Assembly (NCBI GenBank): GCA_913055685.1
Contig: CAJXKC010000001.1
Location: 1,054,001 to 1,118,000 of the forward strand
Direction: 5' to 3'
Length of the DNA: 64,000 nt
From: an uncultured Flavobacteriales bacterium
GTDB lineage: Bacteria; Bacteroidota; Bacteroidia; Flavobacteriales; Schleiferiaceae
The notes under the pieces were generated by a model. That model had not been told where the DNA came from, made no database searches, and saw only the letters and a list, made by a program, of their open reading frames with translations. A program made the translations under genes and the position numbers. Below, in pieces: positions 26,628 through 35,031 of the stretch. Numbering within the stretch: position 1 is the first letter of the stretch; every line of letters begins with the position of its first letter.

Positions 26628-27932
26628 TTATTTTTTTCTCAGGTAAATCTGAATCGGGAGCCCGTTAAAATCGAAGTTTTCACGCAATTTATTCTCCAAG
26701 AATCGCTTGTAGGGATCTTTTACGTATTGCGGTAAATTGGCGAAAAAGGCAAAGCTCGGTGCTTTGGTAGGTAACTGAGTACAGAACTTTATTTTAATCA
26801 ATTTCCCTTTGGTTGCGGGTGGTGGGAATGCTTCAATAATTGGAAGCATTAAGTCGTTCAACTTGCGTGTGGGAATTTTTTGTTCACGACGATCATAAAC
26901 CGCTACGGCTTCTTCTACCGCTTTATAAATACGTTGCTTAGTAAGCACCGACATAAAAATGATGGGCACATCAGTAAAAGGGGCGATTTTTTTACGGATC
27001 TGCTCCTCAAACTTCTTGGACGTATGGGTGTCCTTCTCTACCAGATCCCATTTATTTACCAAGATCACGATCCCTTTGCGGTTTCTTTCTGCCAAGGAGA
27101 AGATGGCCAAATCCTGACCTTCAAAGCCTCTCTCCGCGTCGACAAGAAGTACACAAATGTCGGCTTCCTCAATAGCACGCACGGAGCGCAATACCGAGTA
27201 GAATTCTAGATTTTCATGCACCTTAGATTTCTTGCGAAGCCCAGCGGTGTCTACCAGAATAAAGTCTTTACCATAAAGGTTGTATCGGGTATTGATGGCA
27301 TCTCGGGTAGTGCCAGCAACATCGGTTACAATATTGCGGTCGATGCCTGTAATGGCATTAATGAAGGAGGACTTTCCGGCATTAGGTCGGCCAATTACGG
27401 CGATCTTGGGAATGTCCAATTCTTCTTCCTCTTGGTCGGGTGGTAGCAGGTCCACCATGGCCTCCAGCATTTCACCGGTACCACTGCCATTAACTGCAGA
27501 AATATTATAAACCTCTCCTAATCCTAAACCGTAAAACTCGGCACTTTGAGTTTGACGAAGGGCATTATCTACCTTGTTGGCGATAAGCATTACCGGCTTT
27601 TCGGTGCGTCGCAAAACATTGGCGACTTCTTCATCCATACCGGTGATGCCGTCTTCCGCATCTACGAGAAAGAGGATAAGATTGGCTTCTTCAATGGCAA
27701 TTTGGACTTGCTTGCGGATTTCTTCCTCAAAAACATCATCGCTACCCACGATGTAACCACCCGTGTCTATAACCGAGAACTGACGACCAGCCCACTCTGC
27801 TTTTCCATACAAACGATCACGTGTAACTCCCGCTACCGAATCAACGATTGCGGTACGTTTTTCGGTTAAACGATTAAAGAAAGTAGACTTGCCTACATTA
27901 GGTCTTCCTACGATGGCGACGATATTGCCCAA
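26628..27932 (-). CDS. der: Ribosome biogenesis GTPase Der (EngA)
   Basis: Protein of 434 aa with two tandem GTPase domains: G1 motifs [14 protein letters not shown] (about 8) and [14 protein letters not shown] (about 180), each followed by DT(A/G)G and NK(V/W)D motifs, then a KH-like C-terminal domain. Needed for 50S assembly. It converges with gldA with a 2-bp gap. Confidence 0.95.
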   Translation of the reverse strand: MGNIVAIVGRPNVGKSTFFNRLTEKRTAIVDSVAGVTRDRLYGKAEWAGRQFSVIDTGGYIVGSDDVFEEEIRKQVQIAIEEANLILFLVDAEDGITGMDEEVANVLRRTEKPVMLIANKVDNALRQTQSAEFYGLGLGEVYNISAVNGSGTGEMLEAMVDLLPPDQEEEELDIPKIAVIGRPNAGKSSFINAITGIDRNIVTDVAGTTRDAINTRYNLYGKDFILVDTAGLRKKSKVHENLEFYSVLRSVRAIEEADICVLLVDAERGFEGQDLAIFSLAERNRKGIVILVNKWDLVEKDTHTSKKFEEQIRKKIAPFTDVPIIFMSVLTKQRIYKAVEEAVAVYDRREQKIPTRKLNDLMLPIIEAFPPPATKGKLIKIKFCTQLPTKAPSFAFFANLPQYVKDPYKRFLENKLRENFDFNGLPIQIYLRKK

Positions 27933-27947
27933 AACTTAAAATTTTGG

Positions 27948-27955
27948 CAAAGATA
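27948..27955 (-). promoter_or_regulatory. Candidate -7 element (TATCTTTG) for der
   Basis: Exact TAnnTTTG on the minus strand, 15 bp before the der start, in the 53-bp gap after nadE. -33 element weak. Confidence 0.45.
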
Positions 27956-27985
27956 GGCTAATGTTAGGGAGCAATGCTAATTGTT

Positions 27986-28777
27986 TTACTGCAATAGCTC
28001 AGCTGGAATTTCACAAACGGGAATAGGCTCCATTTTATGGCGGTTGGCCCGATGGAGACGACTGTAAATTTTAAACACCTCTGCTTCACGGCCGCTGAAG
28101 TCTTCTACGCTTTTACCCGCTTTTTGCTGTTCCATAGCCCATTCGAGTTCGGGGTAGGAGGCGCCAATTTGATCTTCGTCGGTGCGGTCATCGCCCCATA
28201 GTCCGTCGGTCGGAGGAGCGACTAGAATCTCATCGATAATCTCCATTTCTTGTGCTAACTCGTAAACCTGAGTTTTATAGAGATCGGCAATCGGCGAAAG
28301 GTCGACACCACCATCGCCATATTTCGTGTAAAAACCCACGCCAAAGTCCTCTACTTTATTACCAGTGCCCGCAACTAATTTTCCTTCTAAGGCTGCAAAG
28401 TAGTAAAGGGTAGTCATGCGTAAGCGCGCCCGAGAGTTTACGAGGCTCATTTCCTTTTGTTCGCTGTTCGGAACATTGGGTAGAGCCCCCAAGAAATGAT
28501 CAAAAACAGGGGTGAGGTCTACTTGGACCCGACTCACATTGGAATGTCTTTTTTGCAATTCCTCGATATGCTTGCGGGCTCTCGATACCTGATCAGGGCT
28601 TTGGTAGATGGGCATTTCTACACAAGTTACTGGATAACCTGTAGCCGCTACCAATGAAGAGGTAAGGGCCGAGTCAATGCCGCCTGAAACCCCTACTACA
28701 TAACCTTTGGTGCCTGAATTTTCTGTGTAAGTCTTGAGCCAATTAACGATGTGCTCAATTACGCCTTTGCGGTCCAT
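27986..28777 (-). CDS. nadE: NH3-dependent NAD+ synthetase
   Basis: Protein of 263 aa. The ATP pyrophosphatase P-loop is GVSGGIDSALTSSL (about 28-41); GTGNKVEDFGVGFYTKYGD and ADLYKTQVYELA are typical of NadE. No glutaminase domain is attached, so ammonia is the expected nitrogen donor. It converts deamido-NAD to NAD. It follows the beta-barrel gene by 2 bp. Confidence 0.93.
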   Translation of the reverse strand: MDRKGVIEHIVNWLKTYTENSGTKGYVVGVSGGIDSALTSSLVAATGYPVTCVEMPIYQSPDQVSRARKHIEELQKRHSNVSRVQVDLTPVFDHFLGALPNVPNSEQKEMSLVNSRARLRMTTLYYFAALEGKLVAGTGNKVEDFGVGFYTKYGDGGVDLSPIADLYKTQVYELAQEMEIIDEILVAPPTDGLWGDDRTDEDQIGASYPELEWAMEQQKAGKSVEDFSGREAEVFKIYSRLHRANRHKMEPIPVCEIPAELLQ

Positions 28778-28779
28778 GC

Positions 28780-29403
28780 TTAAAATATTACGCCTACGCT
28801 TAAGGAGATATAATCGAATCGATATTGATATTGTTCGTCCAGACGAGCATCTTCACTGGCCAATAAATTATTAGCCAATGCACGGTGGTATTGCAGTCGA
28901 CCTAGGAGTCGAGTGTCTCCACCCAAGTCGTATTCCATGCCAATGCCAATACGAAAATTGGCATCAAAAAGACTTACTAGGCTTTCGCTAATATTACTTG
29001 GTGTACTAGGTTCCCATTCTACTTTTTCACCGGTTTCAAAACCAATGGCAAAACCCATCTCGGCGAAATAAGTATTGTAGCCGAATTGGCGCGTGCGCAT
29101 TTTTATTTGCAATGGAATTTGGATGTATTGCGCCCGGTAATTGCCGGTGGTATCCATGCTGGTTAGCGAGCCACCACGATTCAGAAACTCGAAACCAGAG
29201 CTAAAAGAATAGCGATCAGCAAAATGATATTCTGCGATTCCACCAAAGCCGAATAAAAGGGCTGCACCAGTTTCCACGTCCGGCTGATTACTATTGATGT
29301 AACTAATTTGGCTGCTGCCTAAAATTCCTAATTGGAATTTACGTTCCTGTGCTTGGAGTCCAAGAACGGTAAGGAGTAAAAGGGAGCTTATTAGAAATCG
29401 CAT
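28780..29403 (-). CDS. Outer-membrane beta-barrel protein (PorT-like family)
   Basis: Protein of 207 aa with a signal peptide (about 1-18, ending LQAQ) and alternating amphipathic beta strands such as YRFDYISLSVGVIF at the C-terminus, ending in Phe as outer-membrane barrels do. It resembles the flavobacterial outer membrane beta-barrel (PorT-like) family of about 200 aa. Substrate or role cannot be read; it may be cotranscribed with nadE. Confidence 0.75.
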   Translation of the reverse strand: MRFLISSLLLLTVLGLQAQERKFQLGILGSSQISYINSNQPDVETGAALLFGFGGIAEYHFADRYSFSSGFEFLNRGGSLTSMDTTGNYRAQYIQIPLQIKMRTRQFGYNTYFAEMGFAIGFETGEKVEWEPSTPSNISESLVSLFDANFRIGIGMEYDLGGDTRLLGRLQYHRALANNLLASEDARLDEQYQYRFDYISLSVGVIF

Positions 29404-29445
29404 AGAATTGGATTAGATTTGAACAAAATTAAGACCATTGCTACA

Positions 29446-30441
29446 ATGAGGCACCTAAGAAGGAAGCTTTTATTTAACAGTTTTATTGTAAGTATAGTTT
29501 TCGTTTTGGCGGGAGCTTGTAATCCGGAGCATGACATAGACCTAGATCAAATTCCGATTGAAACCAAACTGCAAAGATTTGATCTAGCCTTTTTTGAAAC
29601 CGATACCACGGATTTTGAAAGTGAATTGCAAAAACTTCAAGCGCAATACCCACCTTTTTTTAGTTCCAAGAGTGAGTTAATTTTTTGGGAAAATCAAAGA
29701 AGAGACCCACTGCAATTGGAATTATTTGAAAAAGTGCAGGCGGTTTTTGGAGATATGGCTGCTTATGAACTTGAACTGTCTAATATTCTAAAACGCTATT
29801 ATTATTACTTTGGAATCGAGGATAGTATTAAGGCCTATTCTTACATTTCGAGACTTGATTTTAATTTTCCCGTTGTTTTTGCCCCGCCCTATTTGTTTCT
29901 GGCCACCGACTTGTATTTAGGAGAGCCGGGTCAAAAGTTTTATGCGCCCCTTCCGCAGTATTTACAATTCGAGCGTCAACCCTCATTTTTGCTAAGAGAT
30001 GCGGCCTATGCATTGGCAGAGTCTAAGGTTCCTAAACCTGCCGAACCCCAGTCTTTTTTAGACGCTATGCTCTACCACGGCAAGCTTTTGTGGCTCACAG
30101 AAAGACTTATTCCCTCGATAATTGAAGCCGGTCTTCTAAAGTACCCGCAAGCTAAATTCGACTTTAGTCTTGCGCATGAAAAGGAGATGTGGGTATATTT
30201 TATCGAGAACGAATTGCTTTTTAAGTCCGATCAAGAAACCCAGCGTCGCTTTTTGGAGGTAGCTCCCTTTTCAAAATTCAGAACTCAAATAGATCAAGAA
30301 ACGCCTGGTCGTATTGGGCAGTGGTTTGGTTATAAAGTCTTTTCCGAATATGCTGCTTCAGCAGATGATATAAGCTTAAATGCGCTATTAAGGGAGATGG
30401 ACAGTAGAAAGGTTTTAAAACTTTCAGGCTACAAGCCATAG
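29446..30441 (+). CDS. gldB: Gliding motility lipoprotein GldB
   Basis: About 331 aa from ATG 29446, which gives a clean lipoprotein signal ending VLAGAC; an upstream TTG adds nine residues. After the Cys, IPIETKLQRFDLAFFE and the following helical domain match GldB. GldB is an essential gliding protein of uncertain biochemical role in flavobacteria. gldC follows 25 bp downstream, the usual order. Confidence 0.87.
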   Translation: MRHLRRKLLFNSFIVSIVFVLAGACNPEHDIDLDQIPIETKLQRFDLAFFETDTTDFESELQKLQAQYPPFFSSKSELIFWENQRRDPLQLELFEKVQAVFGDMAAYELELSNILKRYYYYFGIEDSIKAYSYISRLDFNFPVVFAPPYLFLATDLYLGEPGQKFYAPLPQYLQFERQPSFLLRDAAYALAESKVPKPAEPQSFLDAMLYHGKLLWLTERLIPSIIEAGLLKYPQAKFDFSLAHEKEMWVYFIENELLFKSDQETQRRFLEVAPFSKFRTQIDQETPGRIGQWFGYKVFSEYAASADDISLNALLREMDSRKVLKLSGYKP

Positions 30442-30444
30442 TGC

Positions 30445-30452
30445 TACCTTTG
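30445..30452 (+). promoter_or_regulatory. Candidate -7 element (TACCTTTG) upstream of gldC
   Basis: Exact TAnnTTTG 14 bp before gldC, inside the gldB-gldC gap; TTT lies at the -33 position. May allow gldC expression apart from gldB. Confidence 0.4.
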
Positions 30453-30466
30453 CCAAAAATTTAAAC

Positions 30467-30808
30467 ATGGCAGTAGCACATAATTCCGATATTTCAATCA
30501 CTGTAGGTCTAGACGAAAACAAAGTTCCGGAAGAGCTCACTTGGTCGGCACCCGATAGTGGCGTGCAAGACTCAAAAACCAAGGCCGCCATGATTTCGGT
30601 TTGGGACGATAAGGCCCAGGAAACCTTGCGTATTGATTTGTGGACAAAGGATATGCCCTTGGATCAGATGAAGAAATACATCCACCAAAATATTATGGCC
30701 TTAGGTGATACCCTTGAAAGAGCTGGAGGCGAAAAGGAATTAGCGCAAGAATTGCGGGAATACGCGATTAGCTTAGGTGAGAAACTAAATGTGCTTAAGC
30801 GGGGCTAA
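30467..30808 (+). CDS. gldC: Gliding motility protein GldC
   Basis: Protein of 113 aa, cytoplasmic, with [16 protein letters not shown] and [20 protein letters not shown] typical of GldC. GldC assists GldB function in gliding. The TAA stop overlaps the TAG stop of convergent engB by sharing CTAA. Confidence 0.88.
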   Translation: MAVAHNSDISITVGLDENKVPEELTWSAPDSGVQDSKTKAAMISVWDDKAQETLRIDLWTKDMPLDQMKKYIHQNIMALGDTLERAGGEKELAQELREYAISLGEKLNVLKRG

Positions 30809-31413
30809 GATTTTAAATCGAGGCGCTCGTTGATAGACCCGATATAACTTAGAATTTCTGCCCGACCGGCGCCGGTCTCCGCAGAGGTAGCAAAGTGCAC
30901 CGGTACTTCGGACCAATTCTCAAGCATCTTCTTAAAGTATACCTTCAGGTTTTTATTGAGTTGATTGGCTTTAAGCTTATCGATCTTGGTGAAAACCATG
31001 GAAAAAGGAATGCCGTTCTCGCCGCACCATTCCATAAATTCAAGGTCTATTTTTTGCGGCTCATGTCTTGAGTCAATCAATACAAATAGATTGATGAGGT
31101 TTGGGCGTTCCAGAATATAGTCCTCAATCATTTTCTGGAACTTTTGACGCGAGGTTTTAGAAACCTTAGCATAACCATATCCAGGTAAGTCGACCAGATA
31201 CCAGGCTTTATTAATTAAAAAGTGGTTGATAAGCTGGGTCTTTCCGGGTTTACCCGAAGTGTGAGCCAGGTTTTTAACGCCTACTAAGCGATTAATAAGA
31301 CTGCTCTTTCCTACATTACTGCGGCCAATAAAGGCGTATTCGGCTAAGCCATCGGTGGGGCAGTGGGCAATCTTGGTATTGCTTATCGTAAATTCGGCAC
31401 TAGTAATTTCCAT
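30805..31413 (-). CDS. engB: Ribosome biogenesis GTP-binding protein EngB (YihA/YsxC)
   Basis: Protein of 202 aa. G1 [15 protein letters not shown]3 [12 protein letters not shown]4 FTKIDK. Single-domain GTPase for 50S assembly. It has a TACCTTTG element just upstream (31418-31425). Confidence 0.93.
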   Translation of the reverse strand: MEITSAEFTISNTKIAHCPTDGLAEYAFIGRSNVGKSSLINRLVGVKNLAHTSGKPGKTQLINHFLINKAWYLVDLPGYGYAKVSKTSRQKFQKMIEDYILERPNLINLFVLIDSRHEPQKIDLEFMEWCGENGIPFSMVFTKIDKLKANQLNKNLKVYFKKMLENWSEVPVHFATSAETGAGRAEILSYIGSINERLDLKS

Positions 31414-31417
31414 GCTG

Positions 31418-31425
31418 CAAAGGTA
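31418..31425 (-). promoter_or_regulatory. Candidate -7 element (TACCTTTG) for engB
   Basis: Exact TAnnTTTG on the minus strand 4 bp before the engB start, implying a very short or leaderless transcript. No TTG found at -33. Confidence 0.35.
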
Positions 31426-31473
31426 ATATTGCTAATGAGCTTCTTGCTTGTTAGCTTAGCTTAAAAATAGAAT

Positions 31474-32166
31474 ATGCGCGGATTGATACTTAGCTGGATA
31501 TTATTAGTGCTTATGGCTTGCGCCAAAGAAAGCAATCTGCCTAGTCCGGACTCAAACCAAACTTACCGCTATTTAGCCTTGGGCGATTCTTATACCATCG
31601 GCACTGCTATTGGCCAAGATTCAAGCTATTCTGCACTTTTAGCCGATTCTCTACGTAAAAGCTCTCAAGATTCTATTTTCTACCAGGTGATTGCGACCAA
31701 TGGTTGGACCACTGCAGACCTACAAGCAGGGATAGTGGAGGCAGCACCCGATTCTAACTTCGACCTGGTGTCAATTTTAATTGGGGTGAACAATCAATAT
31801 CAAGGTCGTTCCATAACCGAATATCGCCGCGAATTTAAGGACTTGGCCTTGCAGGCAATCGCTTTCGCTGATGGGGACCCTCGTAAAGTGATGGTCTTTA
31901 GTATCCCCGATTGGGGTGTGAGTCCAGCTGGTAGTGGTCGTAATCGCACCCAAACTTCGATTGAAATTAATGCATTCAATGCAGCGCAAAAGGCTATTGC
32001 CGATTCCTTAAATCTGGACTTTTTCGATATTACCACTTCGAGCCGTAAAGGACTGCAAGACCCAAGTTTGATTGCATCAGATGGGCTCCATTTTTCGGCG
32101 AAAATGCATTTGGAATGGATGCGTGCTAATTATGCCGCTTGGTACCAAAAACTCATCCGCCCTTGA
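31474..32166 (+). CDS. SGNH/GDSL-family lipoprotein hydrolase
   Basis: Protein of 230 aa with a lipoprotein signal (LLVLMAC). SGNH blocks: YLALGDSYTIGT (nucleophile Ser), SILIGVNNQYQGR (block III with Asn), and SDGLHFSAK (block V Asp-x-x-His). An esterase or lipase acting in the periplasm or at the outer membrane is likely; the substrate is unknown. The following PagL-like gene starts inside its stop codon. Confidence 0.85.
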   Translation: MRGLILSWILLVLMACAKESNLPSPDSNQTYRYLALGDSYTIGTAIGQDSSYSALLADSLRKSSQDSIFYQVIATNGWTTADLQAGIVEAAPDSNFDLVSILIGVNNQYQGRSITEYRREFKDLALQAIAFADGDPRKVMVFSIPDWGVSPAGSGRNRTQTSIEINAFNAAQKAIADSLNLDFFDITTSSRKGLQDPSLIASDGLHFSAKMHLEWMRANYAAWYQKLIRP

Positions 32167-33245
32167 GGCTAATTTTATGTATAAGCGTTTTGGTCTTTGG
32201 CTTAAGCCTCAAAGCCCAGTATTCCTTCTCAGCGGAGGTGGAGCAAGGCTTTCTTTTTTTACATTCTCAAGATGTAGCTCCGATTGGCCAGTCATATCCC
32301 CGCGGACTTAATTTAGCCTACAGTCGTTGGCTCCTGGATAGCAGTGATTGGCAGGATTGTCATTGCTTTCCGCGCCTCGGATTTAGTTTAGGTGTCCATC
32401 ATTACGATAATCCCAGGGTATTAGGATGGGGCTTACCCATTTATGGTTTTTTAGAGCCTTGGTATAAGTTATCCGATACTTGGTTTTTACAACTTAAAGC
32501 GGCGGCCGGATTTATCTATTTGTCGCGGCCCTACGATGAGGTTAATAATCCGCTTAACTTAAGTTATAGTTTACCTCTAAGTGCTTATCTAAGTTTAGGT
32601 TTAGGGCTTGTAATAGAAATAAATTCCAATTTCCGTCTTGGCTTACAAATAGCTTATGATCATACTTCCAATGGCGGCATACGTGAACCTAATAAGGGTT
32701 TAAACTATCCTATGCTCGGACTATTGTTGGATTACAGTCCGATGGCTATTGAGTTTGAAAGCGGCCATCAGCAAAAGTTCGATCGCCAAAAGGCAAAAAA
32801 GCAGCTGCGTTTTATGGGGTCCTTGGCGGCGCAAGCTGGAGCGAGAATAGGTGAAGGAGCCAATGAACAGGATCTAACCTATTTGGTGGGAGGCTTAGCT
32901 TTGCGTTATTCACATCAGGTGACTCGCACTTCTGCCTTGTTTACCGAGCTGGAGTGGGTGAATAATCAGGCCTATGCCCGTCAAATTGAAAGAGCCGACT
33001 TGGGTTTAAGTGCAAATCAATGGGGACTTCAAATAGGCCATGAGTTTTTACTGGGGAAATTTGTTTTTAGTCAGGCTATGGGATTCTACCTCTTCAAGCA
33101 ATATGGGGCTAGTAGTGACCTTTACCAACGCTATACTTTATTATATTATCCCTGGAGGCGTTTGGGCTTTGGTCCGGGTTTAAAGGCGCATGCCCATGTA
33201 GCGGAGTATTTAGAATTTAGAATTGTTTACGATCTTATTCCTTAG
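32163..33245 (+). CDS. PagL-like acyloxyacyl hydrolase / outer-membrane barrel
   Basis: About 360 aa from TTG 32163, which overlaps the previous stop and gives a clean signal peptide (MRLILCISVLVFGLSLKAQ). The stretch YDHTSNGGIREPNKGLNYPM (about 173-192) matches the catalytic His-x-Ser-Asn signature of lipid A 3-O-deacylase PagL and related flavobacterial acyloxyacyl hydrolases. The rest is beta-strand rich. It could trim acyl chains from lipid A in the outer membrane. It is about twice the length of canonical PagL. Confidence 0.72.
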   Translation: MRLILCISVLVFGLSLKAQYSFSAEVEQGFLFLHSQDVAPIGQSYPRGLNLAYSRWLLDSSDWQDCHCFPRLGFSLGVHHYDNPRVLGWGLPIYGFLEPWYKLSDTWFLQLKAAAGFIYLSRPYDEVNNPLNLSYSLPLSAYLSLGLGLVIEINSNFRLGLQIAYDHTSNGGIREPNKGLNYPMLGLLLDYSPMAIEFESGHQQKFDRQKAKKQLRFMGSLAAQAGARIGEGANEQDLTYLVGGLALRYSHQVTRTSALFTELEWVNNQAYARQIERADLGLSANQWGLQIGHEFLLGKFVFSQAMGFYLFKQYGASSDLYQRYTLLYYPWRRLGFGPGLKAHAHVAEYLEFRIVYDLIP

Positions 33246-33259
33246 AATTCAGCAAAGCT

Positions 33260-33267
33260 TACCTTTG
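33260..33267 (+). promoter_or_regulatory. Candidate -7 element (TACCTTTG) upstream of the OmpH gene
   Basis: Exact TAnnTTTG 20 bp before the start codon; no clear -33. Confidence 0.4.
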
Positions 33268-33287
33268 CGAAAAGCTAATTTTATTTC

Positions 33288-33881
33288 ATGAAAAACTTAG
33301 GTACTATCCTTTCTGCCATTGCTCTTGTAGGGGTAATCTATTTATTGGTTCAAGGCAATGATTCAAATGCTGAAACAACCGTTCAAATGCCTGCGAAAGC
33401 AGAAGGTGAATTACGTTTGGCTTATGTGAATACCGATACTTTGCTTTCGAAATATGAATTGCATAAAGAACTAAAGTTGCAATTAGAGGAAAAGGCCAAA
33501 GAAATAGAGCAGTCCTTAGCGGATAAGACCGCAGCTTTTCAGGAGAACTTTAAATACTTGGAGCAGCAAGCAGGTTCTATGACTCAGGAGCAAATCCAAC
33601 AAACCCAAATGGAATTGCAGCAGATACAACAGCAGATTTTGCAATACCGTGATGAGCGCACTCAGGAATTAGTTCAGGAAGAACAAAAACTGGTGGAGCT
33701 TATTCGTGAAGATATGGACGCTATCATTGATAGCTTAAAAGTGGAGCAGGGTTATGATTTTATTTTCAGCTTTGACCAGGCAAGTAACCTATTAGGAGCC
33801 AACCCTGCCTTTGATATTACCGATATAGTAGTAAAGGCATTAAATGAAACTTACGCAGCAAAAAAGGAGTCAGAAGAATAA
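33288..33881 (+). CDS. OmpH/Skp family periplasmic chaperone
   Basis: Protein of 197 aa with an N-terminal signal or anchor (about 5-21), the start LRLAYVNTDTLLSKYEL typical of OmpH, a long Gln/Glu-rich coiled coil (about 60-145) and a C-terminal return strand (QGYDFIFSF). Skp-type trimers hold unfolded outer-membrane proteins. The end overlaps the next ORF by 38 bp. Confidence 0.87.
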   Translation: MKNLGTILSAIALVGVIYLLVQGNDSNAETTVQMPAKAEGELRLAYVNTDTLLSKYELHKELKLQLEEKAKEIEQSLADKTAAFQENFKYLEQQAGSMTQEQIQQTQMELQQIQQQILQYRDERTQELVQEEQKLVELIREDMDAIIDSLKVEQGYDFIFSFDQASNLLGANPAFDITDIVVKALNETYAAKKESEE

Positions 33882-34284
33882 ATGGTTTCGACTCTTAGGT
33901 CTATTCTCCTTCCTGCTTTTAAGCCTGGTAGCTTGCGAGCAAGACGATCCTTTTGAGGACCATATTGCTAATCGAGGCAGATACTTGGGAGTTTGGCAGG
34001 TAACCGAGAATACGGGGATTAATCACCCCCAGTTTTATTCGGTAAATATTAGTGCCGGAACCCAGGACGATGAAATAGTAATAGCCGGCCTTTACAATGA
34101 GCCAAACACGCGCGTAGCCGCTTTGGTAAGCGGAAACTCCATTACTATTCCCAATCAAACTACTGATGGAATTTTCTTTTCAGGCGATGGAAGTGCTAAC
34201 TCAGATTTTAGTCAGATACTGCTAAGTTTCACTGCCGATGACGGAAGCGGCCCCGACGTAGTGGAAGCAGTGATGGTTCCCTAG
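33844..34284 (+). CDS. Small lipoprotein of unknown function
   Basis: Protein of 146 aa with a strong lipoprotein signal (LFSFLLLSLVAC). The remainder is beta-rich and acidic, with GRYLGVWQVTEN resembling lipocalin-like or calycin starts seen in Bacteroidota lipoproteins; no named family recognised. It starts inside the OmpH gene in another frame and ends sharing CTAG with the convergent barrel gene. Confidence 0.7.
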   Translation: MKLTQQKRSQKNKWFRLLGLFSFLLLSLVACEQDDPFEDHIANRGRYLGVWQVTENTGINHPQFYSVNISAGTQDDEIVIAGLYNEPNTRVAALVSGNSITIPNQTTDGIFFSGDGSANSDFSQILLSFTADDGSGPDVVEAVMVP

Positions 34285-35027
34285 AATCGTAAACGAAGGC
34301 CGGTATTAGCGCCAAAATTAATTAGGGTTTCACGTGGCCAAAGGAAATCCTCGCTGCGCTGTACCATATCGTTTAGCATGTATTTCACCGATCCACGGAA
34401 GAAAAGACCAAATTCATTGGTGAACCAATAGGTTCCTCCTAGAGCAATACCGACACTCCAATTTAAATTCCGCAGACGATCGTTTAGTTTAAAACTCGTG
34501 TCGGCTGGGGCATTACTTCCTTTAAAAGACCAAATGGAATTGTAATTATCCAAAAAGTTCATTTCCACCATCGGAAGTACCTCTAGACTAAAGACATCAG
34601 AGATCTGGGTAGTGAAGTTAATTTTTATGGGTACCGACCACATCGATACCGCTACTTCGTTATCGAAGGTGAGGTCTGGTAAAAGGGAGTCGCCACCGCT
34701 TACATTTCGCCAGGTATAGGCACCATAAGAACGTCCGATTCCCACTCCGATATGGAATGAAGGGCCAATCTCATAAAATAGGTCAAGGCCATAGTCCAGA
34801 CGAAAGTTACCATCTGCTTCAATCGCCTCTGAAAAGGTATTAAACTGGCTACTGGCCGCATCGTCGTTGATAAGACGCATGTCGGTGAAGTAGGGGTTTA
34901 AGTTTAAGGCCAAATTAAAACGCGAGTCTTTCACATCCGAATCGGTGTAATAAACGATGTCGTCATCGGGCTGGGCCATAGCGCCCAAGGCGAAAAGGCT
35001 GAGAATTAGGCTAAAAAGTTTTTTCAT
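34281..35027 (-). CDS. Outer-membrane beta-barrel protein
   Basis: Protein of 248 aa with signal peptide ending MAQ. Alternating strands and a C-terminal strand NFGANTGLRLRF ending in Phe indicate an outer-membrane barrel. Identity within the porin-like group is not clear. It follows alaS by 4 bp. Confidence 0.72.
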   Translation of the reverse strand: MKKLFSLILSLFALGAMAQPDDDIVYYTDSDVKDSRFNLALNLNPYFTDMRLINDDAASSQFNTFSEAIEADGNFRLDYGLDLFYEIGPSFHIGVGIGRSYGAYTWRNVSGGDSLLPDLTFDNEVAVSMWSVPIKINFTTQISDVFSLEVLPMVEMNFLDNYNSIWSFKGSNAPADTSFKLNDRLRNLNWSVGIALGGTYWFTNEFGLFFRGSVKYMLNDMVQRSEDFLWPRETLINFGANTGLRLRF

Positions 35028-35031
35028 GTCT

